64,000 bases of DNA from Comamonas koreensis (GCF_014076495.1 NZ_CP043575.1:2170001-2234000); one strand, 5' to 3'; counted from the stretch's first letter, positions 27,878-36,761 are shown. Notes: a model not told the origin generated them from the sequence alone. A program made the numbers and translations.

Positions 27878-28774
27878 ATGAACCAGACCACCCGCAACGA
27901 ATTGATCCCTGCTGTACCCAGGGCTGCACCCGAGGTGGCTGCGCCGGTGACGGTGCCAGCAGCCGTCTTGCCGGCTGACCCGGGCGCCCAGACCCAGGCG
28001 CTGGGCGAGATGCGCCAGGAGGTGGTGGCCAAATTCTGGGCCTTTTTGCCATGTGCCGGCGTGGGCGCCCGTGCGGTGGATGCCGCGCGCCCCGCCCATC
28101 TGCCCAAGCAGTACCAACAGGTGGCGGGCTGGCCGCTGGTGCTGCATACCTTGGCCGCCTTCATGGCGGCCAAGCCGCTCTCGGGTGTGCTGGTCGGTGT
28201 CAGCGCGGGCGATGATTTTTTGCAGCGCTACCAGCGCCCGGGCTTTGCCATCAGCGCCTGCGGCGGCCCCACCCGGGCCGATACCGTGGCTGGCGGTCTG
28301 CGCAGCCTGCTGGGTGATTCGGGCCTGGGGGCCCAGCCCCATGACTGGGTGCTGGTGCATGATGCGGCGCGCTGCCTGATCAAGCCCGGCCAGATCGAGC
28401 AGCTGATGCAGGAATGTGCGGCCGATACGGTGGGGGGCCTGTTGGCACTGCCATTGCCCGATACACTCAAGGCCGCTGCCACCGATGCCCATGGCCAAAG
28501 CCGCGTCAGCAGCACCTTGCCCCGGGTGGACAAGTGGCTGGCGCAGACGCCGCAGATGTTCCGCATCGGTACGCTGCTCGAAGCGCTGGAGCGCTGTAAC
28601 GATGTGACCGACGAAGCCAGTGCCATCGAGGCGCTGGGCTTGCAGCCCCGGCTGGTGCCGGGCAGCAGCTTTAACTTCAAGGTCACCTTCCCCGATGACT
28701 TTGCGCTGGCCGAGGCCTTGCTGCTGCAGCGCATGGCCAGCGGCGACAGCCAGGTGGCGGCACTTTTTGATTGA
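27878..28774 (+). CDS. ispD: 2-C-methyl-D-erythritol 4-phosphate cytidylyltransferase
   Basis: Third enzyme of the MEP isoprenoid pathway, making CDP-methylerythritol from MEP and CTP. The conserved nucleotide-binding loop FLPCAGVGARA, the PKQYQQVAG motif, GGPTRADTVAGGL, VLVHDAARCLI and TPQMFRIGTLLEAL are all present. The annotated ATG gives 298 residues with an Ala/Pro-rich extension of about 50 residues before the catalytic core. An internal ATG at 28010 (MRQEVVAKFWAFLPCAG) would give 254 residues, closer to the family length of about 230-240. Neither start has a strong ribosome site. The core itself is not in doubt. It is followed by ispF after 97 bp. Confidence 0.92.
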   Translation: MNQTTRNELIPAVPRAAPEVAAPVTVPAAVLPADPGAQTQALGEMRQEVVAKFWAFLPCAGVGARAVDAARPAHLPKQYQQVAGWPLVLHTLAAFMAAKPLSGVLVGVSAGDDFLQRYQRPGFAISACGGPTRADTVAGGLRSLLGDSGLGAQPHDWVLVHDAARCLIKPGQIEQLMQECAADTVGGLLALPLPDTLKAAATDAHGQSRVSSTLPRVDKWLAQTPQMFRIGTLLEALERCNDVTDEASAIEALGLQPRLVPGSSFNFKVTFPDDFALAEALLLQRMASGDSQVAALFD

Positions 28775-28871
28775 ATCCCCGGCGACGCGCTGCACAGCCT
28801 CGGCTCCTTAGGCGGGCCTGTGGTGGCTCGCGTTGGGGTACGGATGTAAACGGACGAGATAAGGGATACAC

Positions 28872-29366
28872 ATGCTGCAAATGCGCATTGGTGAGGGTTG
28901 GGATATTCATGCGCTGGTGCCCGGCCGGGACCTGATTTTGGGCGGCATCCAGGTGCCGCACACCACCGGCCTGCTGGGCCATTCGGATGCCGATGTGCTG
29001 CTGCATGCGATCACCGATGCCTTGGTGGGCGCCGCTGGCATGGGCGATATCGGATCGCACTTTCCCGATACCGATGCCGCTTTCCGGGGTGCCGATTCGG
29101 CCGTGTTGCTGGCCGAGGCCATGCGCCGTGTGGCGGCCCAAGGCTGGCAGGTCAACAACGTGGATAGCACCGTCATTGCCCAGGCGCCCAAGCTGGCGCC
29201 GCATATTCCTGCGATGCGGGCCACTATTGCCAAGACCTTGGGCATTGATGAAACCCAGGTCAATGTGAAGGCCAAAACGGCCGAGAAGATGGGCCCGGTA
29301 GGCCAGGGTGCGGCGATGGAAGCCCGTGCGGTGGTGCTGCTGGTGCGGGCTGGCGAGCAGGCCTAA
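28872..29366 (+). CDS. ispF: 2-C-methyl-D-erythritol 2,4-cyclodiphosphate synthase
   Basis: 164-residue trimeric zinc enzyme that converts CDP-methylerythritol 2-phosphate to the cyclodiphosphate. It shows [17 protein letters not shown] (zinc ligands Asp and His), [27 protein letters not shown] and [18 protein letters not shown] is 5 nt upstream of the ATG at 28872; a second ATG three codons on corresponds to the usual family start. The enzyme completes the ispD-ispF pair. IspE, which acts between them, is not in the window. Confidence 0.95.
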   Translation: MLQMRIGEGWDIHALVPGRDLILGGIQVPHTTGLLGHSDADVLLHAITDALVGAAGMGDIGSHFPDTDAAFRGADSAVLLAEAMRRVAAQGWQVNNVDSTVIAQAPKLAPHIPAMRATIAKTLGIDETQVNVKAKTAEKMGPVGQGAAMEARAVVLLVRAGEQA

Positions 29367-29377
29367 GTCAAGCGCTG

Positions 29378-29422
29378 GCAAGAAAGGATGACGGCCCGCG
29401 AGAGGCGGTCATCCTTTCTTGC
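29378..29422. terminator. 15-bp perfect inverted repeat between convergent ispF and GFA gene
   Basis: GCAAGAAAGGATGAC (29378-29392) pairs perfectly with GTCATCCTTTCTTGC (29408-29422) around a 15-nt loop. The position between convergent genes suggests a shared terminator. There is no T-run after the stem on either strand, only T-rich sequence inside it. Confidence 0.6.
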
Positions 29423-29436
29423 CGTGAGGCACCAGC

Positions 29437-29832
29437 TCAGGTCTCTTCGTACTGCGCCAACACCTGCGCCCCAGTGAGCTTGGGGGTGTCATTGGCCAGG
29501 TCGTAATAGGCAGGCTTTTCGTCAATGAAGATCTGCGAGGCCAGCCGCATTCCGTCCTCGTCCTGGAACAGGCCAGCCGACAGAAAATGCTCGTTGGTGG
29601 CCAGCAGGCGGTAGAACAAATGCGTGCCGCAATGGCTGCAAAAGGCGCGCTCGGCCCAGGGGGAGGAGGCATAGCGGGTGACGGGGCCCGTCAACTCCAC
29701 CTCGGTGCCGCCATGCAAGGTGAAGGCGGGGCCCTCGCCCCAGCGCCTGCACATGCTGCAATGGCATACATGGACATCTTGGACAGTCGGGGCAGTCACA
29801 TGGACCGCACCGCAAAGGCACTGGGCTTGCAT
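29437..29832 (-). CDS. GFA/CENP-V-domain zinc protein
   Basis: 131-residue protein of the glutathione-dependent formaldehyde-activating (GFA)/CENP-V fold. Seven cysteines lie at the zinc-binding positions: C5 and C7 (QCLCGAV), C23, C25 and C28 (VCHCSMCRRWG), C65 and C68 (CSHCGTHLF). AGGAG lies 5 nt upstream of the ATG at 29832; a longer open frame to 30078 has no ribosome site and reads antisense to the kinase gene. True Gfa accelerates S-hydroxymethylglutathione formation, but most small single-domain members, like this one, have no known substrate. The gene is downstream of the sensor kinase on the same strand. Confidence 0.85.
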   Translation of the reverse strand: MQAQCLCGAVHVTAPTVQDVHVCHCSMCRRWGEGPAFTLHGGTEVELTGPVTRYASSPWAERAFCSHCGTHLFYRLLATNEHFLSAGLFQDEDGMRLASQIFIDEKPAYYDLANDTPKLTGAQVLAQYEET

Positions 29833-29923
29833 GTCAACTCCTAGGCGGGCAACGGGGTGCCTGCATTCTATGCACAGACGTGGCTTTGTGCCAGCGGCGC
29901 GTGCCGCTGGCAGGCGAGGGGGC

Positions 29924-31495
29924 TTATTGCAGATCGGCCAGGTTGGTAGGGGCTCCCGGCAGGTGCCGCTTGATCTGTGGGCGCAGCAGGCGGCGCTTGG
30001 GCTCCTTGCCGATGGCCTGGTCGGGCGCGCGGCGCAGGTAGATGCTGGTGACCAGGCCCGTGCTGCCATCCGAGGCATTGACCATGCTCAAGCGCCCGCC
30101 CATGCGCTGCACGGTTTTCTCGACGATCGATAGACCCAGGCCCGCACCAGCGGCTGCCGTGCGGGCTGTGTCACCCCGGTAAAACGGCTTGGTCAGGCTG
30201 CTCAGCTGGTCCTTGGAGACGCCCGGGCCATGGTCGCGCATGCGGATGGTGACGGTGCTTTCGCTGAACTTGACGGTGATGTCCACGCGGGTGTGCGAGG
30301 CGCCTGGCGTCTTGCCATAGCGGCGGGCGTTTTCCAGCACGTTGGACAGCACGCGCGAGAGCTCGATCTCATCGGCATTGACCATCAGCTCTTCGGGCAC
30401 CTTCATGTGCACCTGCAGCTCCTGGTGGTCCTGCACGGCGTAGACGCAGGAGGACACGACGCCGTAAACATTGACCGGCGCGAGCTTGGCGGCATGGTCG
30501 GGGCGGGCGTAATCGAGGAACTTGTCGATGGTGGCATCGAGCTGCACGATGTCGGCCACCATGTGCTCGCGCGCGACCTGGTCGAACACGCTCATCTCGG
30601 TCTCCAGCCGCAGGCGGGCCAGCGGCGTGCGCAAGTCGTGCGAGATGCCGGCCAGCATGACCGCGCGGTCTTGCTCGAGCTTGGACAGGCGCTCGCTCAT
30701 GCGGTTGAAGCCGATGTTCACTTCACGGATTTCGCTGGTGACGGCATCTTCGTCGAGTTGCGCGGCAAAGTCGCCTTCGCGCAGCCGGTTGGTGGCGCTG
30801 GACAGCTGCTTGAGTGGCCGGTTGATAAGGCCTGCGATCACCGCTGCACCAGCGAGCGACAGCGCTGCGGCCGTCAGCACCCACACCAGCCAGGTCTTGC
30901 CGCCAGCCGGGTTGAAGCGCGAGGGCTCGATCAGGAACCAGTTCTGGTCACCATCGATAGTGAAGCCCACCCACAGGCCTTCTTCGCCATTGACGCTGCT
31001 GGCCACGATGGTGCTGGGGCCCAGGCGTTTGGTCACTTCCTGCGTCAGGCGCGCGCCCAGCGGGGTGGAGTTGTCGATGGACTCGTACACATCCTTGGGC
31101 TCACGCGGCACAATGCGCACGCCTTCCTGGTCGGCCATGGTCTTGACGAGGGAGACGCGGGCGATGGCATCGGAGTGCATCAGCGCCGCACGGCTGAGGT
31201 TTACCAGCGAGGCGATCTGCTGGGCCGTCTGGATGGCGCGGGGTTCGGTCTCGAGCGAGCGCAGGGTCTGCACCCAGGCCAGGATGCTGCCGGTCAGCAA
31301 GATGGCGAGCAAAAAGAAAGTGCGCCAAAAAAGATTGAGGCCGACGCGGGTGCGCTTGTTGCTGTGCGCGGCCGCTGCGGCGCTGCCATCCAGAGGGGCC
31401 AGACCGGATTGGTCGGCGTCGTTAACAGGGGTGGGAGCCATGGCCGTGTGCGTGTAGAAAAGTCGGGTCAATAAAGGCCGGAAGTGCCTGTACAT
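29924..31495 (-). CDS. envZ: EnvZ-like sensor histidine kinase
   Basis: 523-residue inner-membrane kinase, partner of the OmpR-type regulator upstream. It has membrane helix 1 (about 54-77), a periplasmic loop of about 120 residues, helix 2 (about 201-223) and HAMP (about 224-277). The DHp helix carries phospho-acceptor H286 (LAGISHDLRTPLARL). The catalytic domain has an N-box (VLSNVLENARRYG), DHGPGV and GAGLGLSIVEK. A start at 31441 (MAPTPVND) is equally possible and shortens the cytoplasmic tail by 18 residues; neither start has a clear ribosome site. A terminator hairpin lies between ompR and this gene, so expression may be attenuated or come from a separate promoter. The stimulus is not known in betaproteobacteria. 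Confidence 0.85.
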   Translation of the reverse strand: MYRHFRPLLTRLFYTHTAMAPTPVNDADQSGLAPLDGSAAAAAHSNKRTRVGLNLFWRTFFLLAILLTGSILAWVQTLRSLETEPRAIQTAQQIASLVNLSRAALMHSDAIARVSLVKTMADQEGVRIVPREPKDVYESIDNSTPLGARLTQEVTKRLGPSTIVASSVNGEEGLWVGFTIDGDQNWFLIEPSRFNPAGGKTWLVWVLTAAALSLAGAAVIAGLINRPLKQLSSATNRLREGDFAAQLDEDAVTSEIREVNIGFNRMSERLSKLEQDRAVMLAGISHDLRTPLARLRLETEMSVFDQVAREHMVADIVQLDATIDKFLDYARPDHAAKLAPVNVYGVVSSCVYAVQDHQELQVHMKVPEELMVNADEIELSRVLSNVLENARRYGKTPGASHTRVDITVKFSESTVTIRMRDHGPGVSKDQLSSLTKPFYRGDTARTAAAGAGLGLSIVEKTVQRMGGRLSMVNASDGSTGLVTSIYLRRAPDQAIGKEPKRRLLRPQIKRHLPGAPTNLADLQ

Positions 31496-31546
31496 TCTCG
31501 CTGTAAAGCGGGCGGGACACCATGCTGTGCCCGGCAGTGGGGGTAT

Positions 31547-31583
31547 AAAAAAACCGCCCCGCAGCCAAGCTGGGGCGGTTTTT
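31547..31583 (-). terminator. Terminator hairpin between ompR and the sensor kinase gene
   Basis: The stem AACCGCCCC / GGGGCGGTT encloses an 11-nt loop, with A-rich sequence (31547-31554) on the left and T5 on the right. On the minus strand it is followed by T7. It starts 20 bp after the ompR stop and 52 bp before the kinase start, so it sits inside what would otherwise be a two-gene operon. Confidence 0.85.
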
Positions 31584-31602
31584 GGGGCGCCAGGCTCAAC
31601 AA

Positions 31603-32334
31603 TCAGTTGGCGCCATCGGGTACGAACACATAGCCCACGCCCCAGACGGTCTGGATATAGCGAGGAGCTGCCGGGTCGACCTCGACGAGCTTGCGCAGGC
31701 GTGAAACCTGCACGTCCAGACTGCGGTCGAAGGGCTCGAACTCGCGGCCGCGCGCGAGCAGGGCCAGCTTTTCACGCGACAGCGGCTGGCGTGGGTGGCG
31801 CACCAGGGTCTTGAGCATCGCGAATTCGCCAGTGGTCAGGGGAAGCTCTTCGCCGTCCTTGGTCAGCACGCGGGTGCTCATGTCAAAGGTGAAGGGGCCG
31901 AAGTTGACCACCTCGTTCTCGCCCGATGGCGCGCCCGGCGCTTCTTGCGGTGGGCGGCGGCGCAGCACGGCGTGGATACGGGCCAGCAGTTCGCGCGGGT
32001 TAAAGGGCTTGCCGATGTAGTCATCGGCGCCGACTTCCAGACCCACGATGCGGTCCACGTCCTCACCCTTCGCGGTCAGCATGATGATGGGGGTGCGGTC
32101 GTTGCTGGCGCGCAGGCGGCGGCAGATGGACAGTCCGTCTTCACCGGGCATCATCAAATCGAGCACGATCAGATCCACGGTCTCACGCAGCAAGATGCGC
32201 TGCAGGCCCTTGCCATCCTCGGCAATCATGACTTCAAAGCCTTCATGCGACAGATAGCGGCGCAGCAGATCGCGAATTCGTGCGTCATCATCAACGACCA
32301 AGATTTTGTCGACGCGATTGGTTGCTGTAACCAT
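31603..32334 (-). CDS. ompR: OmpR-family response regulator
   Basis: 243-residue two-component regulator. The receiver domain has the acidic pair VDDDAR, phospho-acceptor Asp in LIVLDLMMPGEDGL, Thr in MLTAKGED and Lys in YIGKPFNPREL. The winged-helix DNA-binding domain has LTTGEFAMLKTLVRHPRQ, RSLDVQVSRLRKLVE and the terminal YIQTVWGVGYVF. GGAGG is placed 8 nt before the ATG. It resembles OmpR more than other subfamily members, including the REFEPFDRSLDVQ stretch. The 100 bp upstream carry four TTACA-type half-sites that could serve in autoregulation. Confidence 0.92.
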   Translation of the reverse strand: MVTATNRVDKILVVDDDARIRDLLRRYLSHEGFEVMIAEDGKGLQRILLRETVDLIVLDLMMPGEDGLSICRRLRASNDRTPIIMLTAKGEDVDRIVGLEVGADDYIGKPFNPRELLARIHAVLRRRPPQEAPGAPSGENEVVNFGPFTFDMSTRVLTKDGEELPLTTGEFAMLKTLVRHPRQPLSREKLALLARGREFEPFDRSLDVQVSRLRKLVEVDPAAPRYIQTVWGVGYVFVPDGAN

Positions 32335-32356
32335 GGGTGGAATCCTCCGGTTGATA

Positions 32357-32443
32357 TGTAACTTTTACATTTTGACCGGTTTTTGCGAAAAATGCGCAAC
32401 TGGCATCGCTTTTTTGACCCATGGTTACAAAGTTTGCGTTACA
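32357..32443 (-). promoter_or_regulatory. ompR upstream region with repeated (G)TTACA half-sites
   Basis: TGTAA-N3-TTACA (32357-32369, inverted) and two direct GTTACA copies 14 bp apart (32424-32429, 32438-32443) lie in an AT-rich stretch ahead of ompR. OmpR-family proteins bind direct repeats of short elements, so these are candidate autoregulatory sites. The wider interval 32335-32591 contains no convincing gene; the one open frame crossing it (32306-32569, plus strand) has no ribosome site or recognisable product. Confidence 0.4.
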
Positions 32444-32591
32444 TATGCAGTTTGGGAGGACGGTTCTTACGCCAAAAATCGACTTTTTCCTGCATTTTTT
32501 GCTGAGATTGCCTCTTTTATGGAAGGAGGAATGCTGTTTTTCAAAAATGTTTCATATCTATGCGTTTAATGCATTGGTGGCTTAGGGCCTG

Positions 32592-32613
32592 AAAAAAGGC
32601 GCTTTCGCGCCTT
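32592..32613 (-). terminator. Intrinsic terminator of bdhA
   Basis: The minus-strand stem AAGGCGC / GCGCCTT (32607-32613 with 32596-32602), with a GAAA tetraloop on that strand, is followed by T6. It lies 34 bp past the bdhA stop. Confidence 0.85.
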
Positions 32614-32646
32614 GTTGTGGCTGGGCTGGGCCGCCCAGACTGGAGA

Positions 32647-33435
32647 TTATTGCGCTACCCAGCCGCCATCCATGTTCCAGGCCACGCCGCGCACATTGTT
32701 GGCGGCCGGTGAGCAGAAGAACACGGCCAGCTCGCCCAGCTCTTCGGGCGTGGTGAACTGCATCGAGGGCTCCTTCTCGCCCAGCAGCAGCTTTTTGGCC
32801 TCTTCATTGCTGACACCCATTTGGGCAGCTTTGGCATCGACCTGCTTTTGGACCAGGGGCGTGAGCACCCAGCCCGGGCAGATGGCGTTGCAGGTGATGC
32901 CGCTGGCGGCGTTCTCCAGCGCGGTCACCTTGGTGAGGCCCACAATGCCGTGCTTGGCGGCGACATAGGCGGATTTGCCGGCCGAGCCGACCAGGCCATG
33001 GACCGAGGCGATATTGATGATGCGGCCCCAGCCCGACTTTTGCATGGGCGGCAATGCCAGCCGGCTGGTGTGGAAGGCGCTGGTGAGGTTGATGGCGATG
33101 ATGGCATCCCAGCGCTCGACCGGAAAGTCCTGTACGTTGGATACATGCTGGATGCCGGCGTTGTTGATCAGGATGTCCACCCGGCCAAAGGTCTGCGTCG
33201 CATAGGCAAACATGGCCTCGATGTCGGCAGCCTTGCTCATGTCGGCGCCGTGGTAGCCCACCCGAGCGCCGGAGCCGCTGCTGGTGATCACGTCCTGCAC
33301 TTCCTTGATGGGCCCTTCTGCGTCGCCAAAGCCATTCAAGATGATGTTGGCGCCCTGGCGCGCCAGCGCCTTGGCAATCCCCAATCCGATACCGCTCGTC
33401 GATCCGGTGACGAGCGCTGTTTTTGCTTTCAACAT
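32647..33435 (-). CDS. bdhA: 3-Hydroxybutyrate dehydrogenase
   Basis: 262-residue classical short-chain dehydrogenase that interconverts (R)-3-hydroxybutyrate and acetoacetate with NAD. It has the cofactor loop TGSTSGIGLGIAKAL, the NNAG box ILINNAGIQH, and the catalytic Ser-Tyr-Lys in SVHGLVGSAGKSAYVAAKHG. The C-terminal segment (CPGWVLTPLVQKQVDAKA, VRGVAWNMDGGWVAQ) matches the HBDH subgroup rather than acetoacetyl-CoA reductase (PhaB). The enzyme would channel polyhydroxybutyrate breakdown products to acetoacetate. It is divergent from the alpha/beta hydrolase, with a 113-bp shared upstream region. Confidence 0.87.
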   Translation of the reverse strand: MLKAKTALVTGSTSGIGLGIAKALARQGANIILNGFGDAEGPIKEVQDVITSSGSGARVGYHGADMSKAADIEAMFAYATQTFGRVDILINNAGIQHVSNVQDFPVERWDAIIAINLTSAFHTSRLALPPMQKSGWGRIINIASVHGLVGSAGKSAYVAAKHGIVGLTKVTALENAASGITCNAICPGWVLTPLVQKQVDAKAAQMGVSNEEAKKLLLGEKEPSMQFTTPEELGELAVFFCSPAANNVRGVAWNMDGGWVAQ

Positions 33436-33548
33436 CCAATATCTCCAGTTACTCGGTTAGTATTCATGCAAACGCATGCATCCATCCTAAGGCAAACCCC
33501 AGCCACGGTTCGCCCGGTAGCGCTGCGTTCTTCTATATAAGAGGGGCC

Positions 33549-34484
33549 ATGTACCAAGATCCACGCTTGCAGTATGTCACCTGTGCGGTGGCGGGGAATA
33601 CGGACACGGGTCGCCAGGGTGCCACGCACCGGATGGCCTATTGGGAGTGGAACGATACGGGCGATCTGCATCACCCGCATGTGATCGTCTGCGCCCATGG
33701 CCTGACCCGGCAAGGGCGTGATTTTGATGTGCTGGCGCGGCAGCTGTCGCTGCAGGCGCGGGTGATCTGCCCGGATGTGGTGGGCCGCGGCTACAGCGAT
33801 TGGCTGGAAGACCCGGCCGGCTACCAGGTCCCCTTGTATGTGGCCGATATGCTGGCCTTGCTCCAGCAGGTGCACGGCGCAGCGCCCATTGGCAAGCTCG
33901 ATTGGGTGGGCACCAGCATGGGTGGCCTCATCGGCATTGGCCTGGCCGGTGAGCCCAGCATCCGGCCCCTGATGCCCGCACCCATCCGCCGCCTGGTGCT
34001 CAATGATGTGGGGCCGACCATCGAGGCCTCTGCGCTGGCACGCATTGGCAGCTATGTGGGCCAGCACATGCTGTATGGCTCCGAGCAAGAGGCGGTTGCG
34101 TCCATGGGCCAGCTCTCCAAGGGTTTTGGCCCGCACAGCGATGAGGAATGGCTGGCGCTGTCGCGCCCGATGCTGCGGCCCGAAGCTGGCGGCAGTGTGC
34201 GCCTGCATTACGACCCGGCCATTGCGCAGCCCATGCAGGCGATGACCCCAGAGATGGCTGCCGCCGGAGAGCAACTGCTGTGGCACCTCTACGACCAGAT
34301 CGAGGCTGTGACCTTGGTGCTGCGGGGTGCAGATTCAGACTTGCTTTCTGCGAAAACGGCCCAATCTATGGCGGAACGCGGCCCCAAGGCGCGGGTGGTG
34401 GAGTTCCCCGGTGTCGGCCATGCGCCCACCTTGGTATCTTTTGATCAAACGGCTGCCGTGCTGGCTTTTTTATGCGGTGCGTAG
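33549..34484 (+). CDS. Alpha/beta hydrolase
   Basis: 311-residue alpha/beta-hydrolase fold protein. HGLTRQGRDFD forms the oxyanion loop, DVVGRGYSDW follows, the nucleophile elbow is VGTSMGGLIG (Ser in GTSMGG), and the terminal catalytic His is in GVGHAPTL with an Asp in LVLRGADSDL. AGAGGGG lies just before the ATG at 33549; the longer open frame from 33423 runs through the bdhA promoter region. Its position next to bdhA could hint at an ester or lactone of hydroxy acids as substrate, but that is inference. It lies 36 bp upstream of relA and may be co-transcribed with it. Confidence 0.8.
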   Translation: MYQDPRLQYVTCAVAGNTDTGRQGATHRMAYWEWNDTGDLHHPHVIVCAHGLTRQGRDFDVLARQLSLQARVICPDVVGRGYSDWLEDPAGYQVPLYVADMLALLQQVHGAAPIGKLDWVGTSMGGLIGIGLAGEPSIRPLMPAPIRRLVLNDVGPTIEASALARIGSYVGQHMLYGSEQEAVASMGQLSKGFGPHSDEEWLALSRPMLRPEAGGSVRLHYDPAIAQPMQAMTPEMAAAGEQLLWHLYDQIEAVTLVLRGADSDLLSAKTAQSMAERGPKARVVEFPGVGHAPTLVSFDQTAAVLAFLCGA

Positions 34485-34520
34485 CGCACGCCCCGGAGGG
34501 GGTGTGATGGTGGTGACAAC

Positions 34521-36761
34521 ATGAAAAGTCTTACGGCAGTCGCTCAGCCCGCGCCAGGCGCGGAATATCTTCCCCCGGAGCCCGTCTCCCCGCTGGTGGC
34601 TGCCACTGCCAATGCCTTGCCGATGCAAGACAACGTGCTGGCCCGGGCGCGCGCTTTTTCCGTACCGCTGATCGCCGAGGAAACCCTGGATACGGGCGAG
34701 AACGCACTGCAGCACGCTGATGCCGTCGCTGCCATCCTCAAGCACATTGGTGGCTCCGAAGCGATGCAGGCGGCTGCCTACCTGGTACACACCAGTGAGC
34801 AGCTGAACAAGCCGCGCGAAGTCATCGGCAAAGCCTTTGGCGAGAGCTATGCGGTGCTGGCGGTGGAGACCGTGGCGCTGATGAAGGTGCAGGCGCAGGC
34901 GCGCCAAGCCGATGCCGGCCACCTGGTCGATGACCCGGCTACGCAGACCGAGAACATCCGCAAGATGCTGCTGGCGTTCTCGCGCGACTTGCGCGTGGTG
35001 ATGCTGCGCCTGACATCACGCCTGCAAACCTTGCGCTGGTATGCGGCCACCAAGGGGCCGGTGTCGCCCGCGGTGGCGCGCGAGAGCCTGCAGGTTTTTG
35101 CGCCGCTGGCCAACCGCTTGGGTATCTGGCAGATCAAGTGGGAGCTCGAGGACCTGGCTTTCCGCTTTCTGGAGCCCGATACCTATAAGAAGATCGCCAA
35201 GCTGCTCGATGAGACCCGGGTCGAGCGTGAGCTCTATATGGTGGGCCTGCGCGAGCGGCTCGAATCCGACCTGCGCGCGCACAGCATCAGCGCGACAGTC
35301 GCTGGCCGCCCCAAGCATATCTACAGCATCATCAAGAAGATGCGCGGCAAGTCGCTGGGCTTTGACCAGCTCTTCGATATCCGTGCGCTGCGCGTGGTGG
35401 TGCCCACGGTCAAGGACTGCTATGCAGCCTTGTCCTTCGTGCACGAGGCCTTCAGCCCGGTGGAGTCGGAGTTTGACGACTACATCGCCCGGCCCAAACC
35501 CAATGGCTACCAGTCGCTGCACACGGTGGTGCGGGACGAGCACGGCAAGGCCATCGAGATTCAGATCCGCACCCAGGCCATGCACGACCATGCCGAAAAC
35601 GGTGTGGCCGCCCACTGGGCCTACAAGGAAGCGGGCACCAAGGGCTATGCCGGCGTATCTGCCACCAGTGATTACGACGCCAAGATTGCGGTGCTGCGCC
35701 AGCTGCTGGCCTGGCGCAAGGACATGGTCGGCCAGACCCAGGACAGTGGCCTGTTTGACGACCATATCTATGTGCTGACGCCCAATGCCGCCGTCATTGA
35801 GCTGCCCCAGGGCGCTACACCGGTGGACTTTGCCTATTCGGTGCACACCGATCTGGGCCACCGCTGCCGGGGTGCCAAGGTCGATGGGCAGATGGTGCCA
35901 CTCAACACACCGCTGCAAAACGGGCAGACGGTGGAGGTCGTCTCCGTCAAGGAAGGGCGGCCATCGCGCGACTGGCTCAATGCCGAGCTGGGCTACCTGG
36001 TCAGCTCGCGCGCCAAGGCCAAGGTGCGCGCCTGGTTCAATGCCCAGGTCATGCACGAGACGGTGAGCCGGGGCCGCGAACTGGTCGAGAAACTCCTGCA
36101 GCGCGAAGGCAAGACGGCGCTCAAGCACGATGACCTGGCCGACCAGCTGGGCTTCAAGACCGCAGAGGCACTGTTTGAGGTGGTGGGCAAGGACGAGTTG
36201 TCGCTGCGCACCATTGAGAACATCCTGCGCCCCCCGGAGCCCCTGCAGGCCGATGATGAAATGGTGCTGAGCCGCCCGCGCAAGGCCACCGAGGGCTCGG
36301 GCAAGGGCGGCGTGCTGGTGGTGGGCGTTGATTCGCTGATGACCCAACTGGCCAAATGCTGCAAGCCCGCACCGCCCGATCGCATCGGGGGCTTTGTGAC
36401 GCGGGGCAAGGGAGTGAGCGTGCACCGCCACGACTGCAGCAACTTCCGCGAGATGTGCGCCCGCAATCCCGAGCGCAGCATTGATGTGGAGTGGGGCCTG
36501 CCCACCCATGGCCAGCGCTCGACCGAAGCGGTCTACCCCGTCGATGTGGCCGTGGAGGCCCACGACCGCCAGGGCCTGCTGCGTGACATCTCTGAGCTGT
36601 TCGCGCGTGACAAGACCAATGTGATCGGTGTGCAGACCCAGTCTGTCAAAGGCACTGCCTGGATGACGTTCACTGTAGAGGTGTCGGACTCGGGCAAGCT
36701 GGCCAAGGTGCTGGCCTCTGTGGCGACGGTATCGGGCGTGCGCTCGGTGCGCCGCAAATAG
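34521..36761 (+). CDS. relA: GTP pyrophosphokinase RelA (synthetase, degenerate hydrolase domain)
   Basis: 746-residue long RSH protein that makes (p)ppGpp on stalled ribosomes. The N-terminal HD region lacks the HD/ED catalytic residues (the motif position reads AYLVHTSEQL), so hydrolase activity is unlikely. The synthetase carries RPKHIYSIIKKMRGK, FDIRALRVVV and the RelA-type EFDD motif at residues 317-320 followed by RPKPNGYQSLHT; SpoT-type enzymes have RxKD there. A TGS domain (YVLTPNAAVIELPQGATPVDFAY), a zinc-finger-like Cys/His segment (KCCKPAPPDRIGGF) and a C-terminal ACT domain follow. A five-codon open frame with GGAGG ends exactly over the start (see findings). Confidence 0.92.
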   Translation: MKSLTAVAQPAPGAEYLPPEPVSPLVAATANALPMQDNVLARARAFSVPLIAEETLDTGENALQHADAVAAILKHIGGSEAMQAAAYLVHTSEQLNKPREVIGKAFGESYAVLAVETVALMKVQAQARQADAGHLVDDPATQTENIRKMLLAFSRDLRVVMLRLTSRLQTLRWYAATKGPVSPAVARESLQVFAPLANRLGIWQIKWELEDLAFRFLEPDTYKKIAKLLDETRVERELYMVGLRERLESDLRAHSISATVAGRPKHIYSIIKKMRGKSLGFDQLFDIRALRVVVPTVKDCYAALSFVHEAFSPVESEFDDYIARPKPNGYQSLHTVVRDEHGKAIEIQIRTQAMHDHAENGVAAHWAYKEAGTKGYAGVSATSDYDAKIAVLRQLLAWRKDMVGQTQDSGLFDDHIYVLTPNAAVIELPQGATPVDFAYSVHTDLGHRCRGAKVDGQMVPLNTPLQNGQTVEVVSVKEGRPSRDWLNAELGYLVSSRAKAKVRAWFNAQVMHETVSRGRELVEKLLQREGKTALKHDDLADQLGFKTAEALFEVVGKDELSLRTIENILRPPEPLQADDEMVLSRPRKATEGSGKGGVLVVGVDSLMTQLAKCCKPAPPDRIGGFVTRGKGVSVHRHDCSNFREMCARNPERSIDVEWGLPTHGQRSTEAVYPVDVAVEAHDRQGLLRDISELFARDKTNVIGVQTQSVKGTAWMTFTVEVSDSGKLAKVLASVATVSGVRSVRRK

